A DNA stretch of 13,733 nucleotides from Glomus cerebriforme (Eukaryota; Glomeromycota; Glomeromycetes; Glomerales; Glomeraceae): contig QKYT01000970.1 in NCBI GenBank assembly GCA_003550305.1, positions 11,889 to 25,621 of the forward strand, read 5' to 3'. Below the pieces are notes generated by a model that searched no databases, was not told the DNA's origin, and saw only the letters and a list, made by a program, of their open reading frames with translations. The translations under genes and the position numbers were made by a program. Positions 8,044 to 13,733 of the stretch are shown here, piece after piece; within the stretch, counting starts at the first letter, position 1, and every line of letters begins with the position of its first letter.

Positions 8044-8566
8044 TCATTATGATCACGTTTTGTTTTATAAGCATTTTTTTTTATAATTATTTTTAAGCTC
8101 TCCATGTATTAAAAAAGGGGTTAAATCTACAAAAAAAAAATTAATAAGGGAATCATCAAATTTTTTGAAAGTAATTTATTAGTCATGCAATTGATAATAT
8201 GCAATATACAGAGTGGACTTGATACAAATATCAAATTAATTATTTCATTTTTATAAAAGGTCTCATAAAAGGTCAGAATGAAATTTTGAAACCATTTTTT
8301 TTTGTACGTTAATATATTAACGTTGAGAAAAAGGTTTGATAAATTATTTAAGTAACATATTTTCTTTCTGAAGTTTTATATTAATCCGCAAATAAGATTA
8401 CAGGCATAGTAATTTTTTCTCATTTTTTGGTCACATAAATTTGTAATACTTAAAAACAATCTGTATTACAACTTATATGCCTTGGTGAATTACTGTGCCA
8501 ACTACATAAATTCCCTGTATCCTTGCATATTGGTTATGTCACAAAAGTTACTTCTTGACTTACCTT
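8044..8566. other. AT-rich intergenic stretch downstream of the HMG gene
   Basis: No gene is seen. No canonical AATAAA is evident in the first 100 bases after the HMG stop. Poly(A) and poly(T) tracts and an AAAGGTC direct repeat (8258-8275) occur. Confidence 0.5.
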
Positions 8567-8612
8567 TTTTGACCACATTTACAATATGTAGTTTAGTATA
8601 TAGTGGTCAAAA
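8567..8612. repeat. Inverted repeat TTTTGACCAC/GTGGTCAAAA
   Basis: A perfect 10-bp inverted repeat (8567-8576 with 8603-8612) surrounds a 26-base spacer. The sequence TAGTGGTCAAAAG resembles ends of Tc1/mariner-like elements, and a related GTGGTCAAGTA with TGACCACATT on its complement occurs at 10615-10625. It may be a solo or collapsed terminal repeat. Confidence 0.6.
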
Positions 8613-8675
8613 GATAATATTTAGGAAAGTTGTAGAGTAGGATTAGCCAAATGAGTTTCCCTATAAAAAAAGAAT

Positions 8676-8832
8676 ATCCGGACATTGTCATCGAAAATGT
8701 CTGGAAAACGTTCAGAAAATTGCAATATTCCGGACGTTGAGATATTGCAATATTCTAGAAAACGTCCAGAAATTGTTATGCGAGTTAATGTCCCAGTTCT
8801 GGAATATTGCAATTTTCTGGATATTTTCTGGA
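8676..8832. repeat. Nested inverted-repeat block built on CCAGAAAATTGCAATATTCCGGA
   Basis: The 24 bases at 8711-8734 are the inverse of 8798-8821 with two mismatches. Between them lies the perfect 12-bp palindrome ATATTGCAATAT (8742-8753). Short TCC(G/A)GAC and GTCTGGAAAACGT motifs recur at 8676-8710, 8731-8737, 8756-8770 and 8817-8834. Such ATTGCAATATTCCGGA blocks look like dispersed non-coding repeats or MITEs. A 94-codon minus-strand frame (8621-8905) crosses the block but is explained by the repeat. Confidence 0.8.
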
Positions 8833-8853
8833 CGTGTGGGTATGTATGATCCA

Positions 8854-8962
8854 TTAAACAATTGTTTTTTTTAAAGAAATATTCTTCGTAATTTGTTTTA
8901 TGCATTTATTAAAACTATAAACTCATGTTAAACAAGTGTTTTTTAAAGAAATATCTTTATCT
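8854..8962 (+). repeat. Short direct repeat, two copies about 74 bp apart
   Basis: TTAAACAATTG with a T run and TTAAAGAAATATTCTT (8854-8886) recurs as TTAAACAAGTG with a T run and TTAAAGAAATATCTTT (8928-8960). This is a local duplication of about 33 bases immediately downstream of the inverted-repeat block. Confidence 0.65.
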
Positions 8963-9222
8963 ATGGATAATAATATTGGTATGAAAAGATATTATTTATG
9001 AAGAGAATCTTGATACTTATTTTATATGATTTTATATGTATAATTATATAGATAATTACACAATACACATTTCAAATGTTAATAATTCATACTGTTGTGT
9101 ATGGTAAAATTTTATACACTATACTCGATATTGATTGTCTGTCTTACTTAATATTTGTGGTTATGCCGTATCATGTGGCTAATAGATCTCAAATAGACAG
9201 ATTAAAAGTGGTGTCACGTTTA
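8963..9222. other. AT-rich intergenic stretch
   Basis: No gene is seen. TTTATATGATTTTATATG is a small internal direct repeat (9020-9039). Confidence 0.5.
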
Positions 9223-9336
9223 GTATAGTTGATTTTTTTATTTTTATTTTTTTATTGAAGCAAAATCAAATTACAAAATTAAAACATTAGTTAATCACCA
9301 AAAGAAGGTTAACTATAGTATCTGGTATAGTTGATA
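9223..9336 (-). mobile_element. Short retroposed insertion with poly(A)-type tail and 11-bp target-site duplication
   Basis: The direct repeat GTATAGTTGAT flanks the segment (9223-9233 and 9326-9336). The 92-bp insert between them, read on the minus strand, ends in an AATAAA followed by an A-rich tail (AAAAATAAAAATAAAAAA) that abuts the repeat. Target-site duplication plus 3' A-rich tail plus polyadenylation-like hexamer is the signature of target-primed reverse transcription. It is therefore a severely 5'-truncated LINE end, a SINE or a processed transcript. The body has no recognisable protein. Confidence 0.65.
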
Positions 9337-10200
9337 GGGAACCACCAATAAAAAAAGCAGACACGTGCGTGATTTTGTGTGGCTTTGCAATCTTTGCTAT
9401 ATCAGATATAGTATATAGCTAAATCCGGCCAATTAACATTAAACTACCCGGCTACAGATTAATTTTTTATTTTCACATGATTAAAAAATTTTTTGTTTAT
9501 TTATTGATGAAATATGGGATGATAATTTATTCAACAATGAACTCTCAATTATATTTTTTTTTTTTTAAAAAAAAATAGAGAAATCCACATGATTGCGATA
9601 TTTTGAAGTATCAACAAAAATATCGTACATTCCTAATTAAGATAAAAAAAATTTTGTAGGAATAGAATATGAAGGAATTTATGTAAGTGTATTTATAAGT
9701 TATTGCTTTGCTGTCTAATAATTTGTTTACTAAATTTTTTTTTAAATAGATTTTATTTTTTTTTTTAAAAAAAAAAAATCAGAAATGCTAAACCTTATTA
9801 AATGCATGTTAAAATAGATGTTATAAAGTTTTCTGATATAAAATTTTATTTATTTATTTATTTTTGTCATTTACCATTATACATAAATTTTAAATTTTTT
9901 AAATGATTTCTTTTCATTAAAAAATACGCTCCATTAATCTGAAAATCCACACATTTTCTGAAGGTCTGAGAACTAAAATTTTTTATGTAGACAAAATTTT
10001 GTTTATTAAAATAATACGTTTTTAATATGCTAATATAAAAAAAAAATTCAATTCTTTATTGAATCTTATTTTTAAAATTTTTACATAAACATATTTTTTT
10101 ACGTTTTTATAGCATTATTTTTTTTCAATCCAAGATATATATTGTACTGTTACAATAAATTAACATATTTGTAATTTCTGCACATAATATTTTTGTAATT
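9337..10200. other. AT-rich intergenic stretch with T-run/A-run palindromes
   Basis: No gene is seen. Two long T-run/A-run palindromes occur: 13 T then 9 A (9554-9575), and 11 T then 12 A (9756-9778). There is a TTTA microsatellite (9844-9865), a GCTATAT/ATATAGC stem (9396-9402 with 9413-9419) and a CACGTG at 9362-9367. Confidence 0.6.
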
Positions 10201-10298
10201 TTGCATGCCAAGAACCATGAAATCACATTTACGCTGATAATACAATTGCAAAATAGAGATTCAAAATTTTTTTAAATTAAAGGCGAAATTGTATAATG
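10201..10298 (+). promoter_or_regulatory. Shared upstream block ahead of the kinase relic
   Basis: TTGCATGCCAAGAA (10201-10214), AAATCACA, TTACGC and a GTATAATG end parallel the region upstream of the HMG gene at 7380-7491. The ATG at 10296-10298 is in frame with the downstream zinc-ribbon relic, although the next codon is TGA. It is a promoter fossil at most. Confidence 0.4.
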
Positions 10299-10520
10299 TG
10301 ATCTTAAAACAATAATTTAAACAAATGTGAAAAATGTGATGAAGAATATACAGGTATATATGGTAAATGGCGTAAATTATGTCAAATTGATAATTTAAAG
10401 AAAATTTTTGCTGATTAGATCAGCGAAAATAAAGAGTTAATTTTAATTCAAAAGACACAACCAAAAATTAATTATAATAGTGATTAGTGGATACCATATG
10501 ATCAGTTTAATAATATAATA
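10296..10520 (+). pseudogene. Dead zinc-ribbon kinase gene, 5' part only
   Basis: From 10323 one frame reads KCEKCDEEYTGIYGKWRKLC and IDNLKKIFAD, then TAG (10416-10418), then ISENKELILIQKTQPKINYN and SD, then TAG (10485-10487), then WIPYDQFNNI. This parallels the intact gene at the right end in order: a CxxC pair, W-x-x-x-C, an F-x-x-W-x-S segment, and WIPYN before the kinase domain. The first TAG falls where the relative has Trp and the second where it has Glu. The second ribbon Cys pair has lost its first Cys (WRKLC against WCQLC). The ATG at 10296 is followed by TGA and TAA in frame. No kinase domain follows. The intact gene would have been a cytosolic TKL-like kinase. Confidence 0.8.
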
Positions 10521-10845
10521 ACATGTTCAATTAAACTCAAATACTCCAGTTCCAAAATTTGTTTAAAAGGATAGATAAATTAGTCCATACTCCACATGAC
10601 CCTATTATTAATAATGTGGTCAAGTATGTACAGTAACATTTTGACAGATGCATAGATATTATCTTTTAAATATCATAATATAATTAACAGTTTGCATTTT
10701 GATTTAAATGATTTTAAATTGTAAAAATGAGTATGAATTTATTTCTAAAATTTCAATAGTTATTTTTTGGGACATATGATAACGATAATAATCATCATGT
10801 GATTCATGTGTAATAATTGAACCTACCTAGTATCGCCAAGAAAAT
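10521..10845. other. Intergenic stretch between kinase relic and MITE-like element
   Basis: No gene is seen. CCACAT (10592-10597) and ATGTGG (10613-10618) form a stem; the GTGGTCAAGTA next to it resembles the repeat at 8603-8612. No continuation of the kinase is found. Confidence 0.5.
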
Positions 10846-11089
10846 GGTAGCTGCCAGAGAGTTCAGAACCGGTTTCATTTTTTGAAACCAGTTTGATCAT
10901 GACCAAGTAAAATTTATTATATTAATTCCGGCTCAAACTGATTAATCAGTTATAATAAGCTGATTACAATTATCATCGATTTATTAAACCAGTTCCCAGT
11001 TATATAAAAATTTGGGTTCAAATGATTAATCGGGTTTTTATGAACCAGTTCCAAACTCTAGACTCAGAAACTGATTTCTGGTAGTTACT
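10846..11089. mobile_element. MITE-like element with imperfect terminal inverted repeats
   Basis: The left end GGTAGCTGCCAGA (10846-10858) and the reverse complement of the right end, AGTAACTACCAGA (11089-11077), agree at 10 of 13 positions. Further in, GAGTTCAGAACCGGTTTCAT and the inverse of the right side, GAGTTTGGAACTGGTTCAT, extend the similarity after a length difference of about 15 bases. The interior is built of AACC(A/G)GTT-type repeats, a GGTTTCA/TGAAACC hairpin (10871-10889) and the perfect palindrome AACTGATTAATCAGTT (10936-10951). No coding capacity is present. A target-site duplication was not recognised. Confidence 0.5.
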
Positions 11090-11991
11090 TTAATTTGTTA
11101 TTTTGTTTATGATTTTATTATAAAAAAAATTATATAATTAAATATAAAATTTTTATTTGATTTGTTATTCCCAATACATAGTATTTTTGTTAAAATTTTT
11201 CCACATTTTTTGGATTTTTTTGAGGTTTTCAAGTACTATGATATCATCATTCATTTTTTCCAATGATCGAAAATTGTACGAACATTTTGAACTATAAATG
11301 TCATTTTGGTTAGTTTTTCAGCTTAAACAATTTATTTTGGCATTGATAAAGATTAAATATATATTTGCATATGAAATTTATATACTGTATGCCTCAGATT
11401 TAACTCCACATTTTCTCCTTCATAAAGTTCATTAGTATTTAAAGAAATTAAATGTTAATATAGTTTCAGTAATATTTGAACAATTAATTATTGTATCAAC
11501 CTTATTTTATTTATTTATTTTATTTTACTTTTTGAGAAATTTTGATTTTATCTTGGCAAACATTTTTAAAACAACAGAAATTCTTCACGAATCACATATT
11601 ATATATCCGGCAAATCTATCTTGCTACCATTTTTTTTTAGGGGACGCTAGATAGGTTGTAATAACTGTATTATGAAAACCACATCAGGAATTTTTCTTAG
11701 CTTTCAATTATCATTATAATCAACGAAAATTATTATTTTACGTAACATTTTAAACTTAAAGATGGTTAAACTTTATTATTATACTCCTAAAAAAAAATTC
11801 CATGAAAAAAAAAGTCAAAAAAAAATTATAAGATGAGTACTAATATTGAAATTCACTAATTTTTGCTAAATGGCAGTTGCTTGATAAATAAACAGAATAC
11901 CATCTTTTAAAAAGATTCGATCCATCATAATTTTAGGTAATCTGAATTCTAACTGAAATGACTCTTCTGTAATGTGTTTAATTGCCTTCCA
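11090..11991. other. AT-rich intergenic stretch
   Basis: No gene or RNA is supported. Simple T- and A-rich tracts, TTTA repeats near 11505-11525 and a CTATCT/AGATAG pair around 11615-11655 are present. Confidence 0.55.
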
Positions 11992-11997
11992 TTTATT
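11992..11997 (-). terminator. Candidate polyadenylation signal of the kinase gene
   Basis: AATAAA on the minus strand lies about 55 bases downstream of the kinase stop codon (12052-12054), a suitable place for 3' end formation. AT-rich sequence makes chance occurrence likely. Confidence 0.35.
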
Positions 11998-12051
11998 ATA
12001 AATTCTGTAAAATGTATACTCTATATAATAAAATATTCCAAAGTTAATATA

Positions 12052-13733
12052 TTAATCTTTAATTATACAATCCAAACAATCTGAGATTTGTTTATTTGAA
12101 ATTTGAGTAAGTGAGCGACTTGTATAATATGCTTGTGGATGAAAATGTATAACAGAATTATTAAATTGTCCTTGTAATATAGCTTTATTAGCTTCTACAA
12201 ATTCAAATATTTTACTATTTAATTGGTTATCAATACGATTAGTTGTTATTATATGATTTTTAACTTTTTCACCATTTAATCTATAGTATTCATTAATATA
12301 TTTAAGCCATTGAGATATAATTTTTTCAAGATCTACAATAGTTGGTCTTTTAAAAGGATCTGAATCCCAACATTTTTTCATCAATTCTATATAACATTTT
12401 GGGGTATTTTCAATAATTTCAGGACGTTCTCCTTCACAAATACTTAAACAAAGTTGTTGATCATGCGCTCTATTATAAAATGGAGGAATACCGGATGTAA
12501 ATTCCCACATTATCATTGATAAACTATAGATATCACTTGCTGAAGTATAAGGTTTATTTCTTATTAATTCAGGTGCCATATATGATAAAACTCCACAATT
12601 TATATTATTAGAATCTTGTAAATCACTTATAGGTTTACATAATCCTAAATCAATAATATATGTTTCATAATTATCTGATATCAAAATATTACCATCATGA
12701 AGATCACAATGAACAAGATTTGATTCATGTATTATTTTGAGTCCCAAAATAATGTTATTTAATAATTGCAATTTATATTGCCATTTAAAATTAACTATAT
12801 TATGTAAACATTTTCTTAAACTTCCCTCTTTTGCATAACTCATTATTATTATATAATTTAAAGTATCTGGATCCTGAGTAATTCCAAAGAATTGAATAAA
12901 TTTTGAAAATGATTTTTTCTGACAATTATAATGATATTTCCACTATAAATAATAATTAAATTGTTAGTTTTTAATAGAAGAAATAAAATAAACAACCAAA
13001 TAATATAAGATTTTACCTCACTTAGAAATTTGTCATTTAGACTTTCTGAATTATTAAGATTTTTAAGAATAACCTCATAACCTATTTGGGAATTCCATCT
13101 ATTCCATTGTTGTTTATCAAAATCCCAACTATCTATAGGTCCGTCCAACCAGATAGCTTTATGAATTTCACTGAATCCTCCTTTATCATAATAATTGATA
13201 TCTTTCAATCTATTATAAGGTATCCATTCTAAAACTTCATAACCATTTTTAGCATTTAGTTGTGCTTCTTGAATAAATTCATCAATAAATATATTTTTAC
13301 TAGTCCACTTCGAAAAATCTTGTTGAAATTTTTTAGTACTACATAGTTGACACCAATTGTAATTAATATATGATTGTTTACATTCATTACATAAAACATT
13401 ATTATTAGAAGTAATTTTATTAATTCCATTTGCTTTTTGATACCAATAAAAGGCTTTTTCTAAATTCTTTTCTGTTCCAAAACCATTTTTATAGCATTTA
13501 GCTAAATTATCCATTGCAGTTTTATGACCATTTTCTGCTGCTTTTTGATACCAATTAAAGGCTTTTTCTATATTCTTTTCTGTTCCTTCTCCATTGTAAT
13601 AGCATATGGCTAAGTTATTCATTGCATTATTATTACCATTTTGTACTGCTTTTTGATACCAATAAAAGGCTTTTTCTAAATTCTTTTCTGTTCCAAAACC
13701 ATCTTTGTAACAATGTGCTAAGTTATTCATTGC
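12052..13733 (-). CDS. Sel1-repeat / zinc-ribbon / TKL-like protein kinase, two exons, 5' partial
   Basis: The coding sequence joins exon 1 (13733 to 13017) and exon 2 (12942 to 12052), giving 534 visible residues from the first Met at 13730; the true start lies outside the window. Residues 1-100 are three Sel1 repeats (about 36 residues each, LAxCYxxGxGTEKNxEKAFxWYQKA), a helical protein-interaction scaffold. Residues 114-130 form a CxxC...CxxC zinc ribbon. A kinase domain follows. Its parts are a loop DKGGFSEIHKAIW (182-194), beta-3 Lys223 in VILK, likely helix-C Glu238, HCDLHDGN with catalytic Asp318 and Asn323, DLG Asp336 for metal, APE 361-363, Asp375 and Arg437. The C-terminal tail (EFVEANKA to QISDCLDC) ends like full-length relatives. 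It would phosphorylate Ser/Thr substrates in the cytosol. The loop lacks the usual first and third glycines and HRD is HCD. TKL-like assignment is by pattern. Confidence 0.9.
12943..13016 (-). other. Intron of the kinase gene, 74 bp
   Basis: The donor GTAAAATC follows GAG (13019-13017) and the acceptor TTTATAG precedes TGG (12942-12940). Splicing is between codons and joins FLSE to WKYHYNCQKK, which restores a kinase domain through helix C into the beta-4/beta-5 region (QFFGITQDPDTLNYIIIMSY). Without removal the frame reads into hydrophobic nonsense ending in a stop at 12858. Confidence 0.9.
13411..13733 (-). repeat. 108-bp tandem coding repeats (Sel1 units)
   Basis: Three head-to-tail units of 36 codons inside the kinase gene share long nearly identical runs, for example the DNA for TEKN(L/I)EKAF and WYQKA. 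Units 1 and 3 are closer to each other than to unit 2 in FGTEKNLEKAFYWYQKA. The array runs off the window's right edge, so more units may exist. Confidence 0.85.

Noticed and set aside
8621..8905. 94-codon minus-strand frame
   Set aside because: It coincides with the nested inverted repeats, and its sequence echoes (SRKLQYSRTG, GRFLEYCNIS, GILQFSERF) are translations of the same repeated DNA.
11013..11023. GGTTCAAAT resembling a tRNA B box
   Set aside because: There is no matching A box, acceptor stem or cloverleaf; it belongs to the hairpin of the MITE-like element.

Overview
The window is strongly A+T-rich eukaryotic DNA and looks like a piece of a Glomeromycotina genome, most likely Rhizophagus (arbuscular mycorrhizal fungus). 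This rests on established knowledge of that lineage: large expansions of TKL-type kinases carrying a small zinc ribbon and Sel1 repeats, of MATA-type HMG-box proteins and of Tc1/mariner-like transposases. All three families appear here, spaced by long AT-rich, repeat-littered intergenic DNA. No bacterial operon, CRISPR array, tRNA or rRNA was seen.

Layout. Positions 1-620 (minus strand) hold the N-terminal part of a decayed DDE transposase. It has a frameshift, a stop codon, a 72-bp insertion and many ambiguous bases. Positions 680-1100 are structured non-coding DNA: a GGAATCTCTA minisatellite, two back-to-back hairpins, and a cluster of eight AAATGAC/GTCATTT heptamers. Positions 1100-5600 are mostly gene graveyard: a fragment of a kinase glycine loop (2160-2192), unrecognised coding-like remnants on both strands (2722-2997, 3808-4227, 4939-5276, 5302-5451), an inverted-repeat-bearing tandem duplication (3249-3470) and another tandem duplication (5553-5712). 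Positions 5713-7379 show no gene.

An HMG-box gene lies at 7489-8043 (plus strand) and appears intact. Downstream are nested inverted repeats (8711-8821), a 92-bp poly(A)-tailed retroposed segment with an 11-bp target-site duplication (9223-9336), the 5' end of a dead zinc-ribbon kinase gene with stop codons (10296-10520), and a MITE-like element of about 244 bp (10846-11089). The right end (12052-13733, minus strand) carries a two-exon Sel1-repeat/zinc-ribbon/protein-kinase gene whose 5' end lies beyond the window.

There is no evidence that these genes act in one pathway. The kinase is expected to be a cytosolic signalling protein and the HMG protein a nuclear DNA-binding protein. The most useful observations are three. 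A TTGCATGCCA motif sits about 95-110 bp upstream of three unrelated gene starts, two of them dead. The surviving kinase has an unusual Sel1-before-kinase order with altered ATP-loop glycines. Kinase relics of the same family occur twice more in the window.
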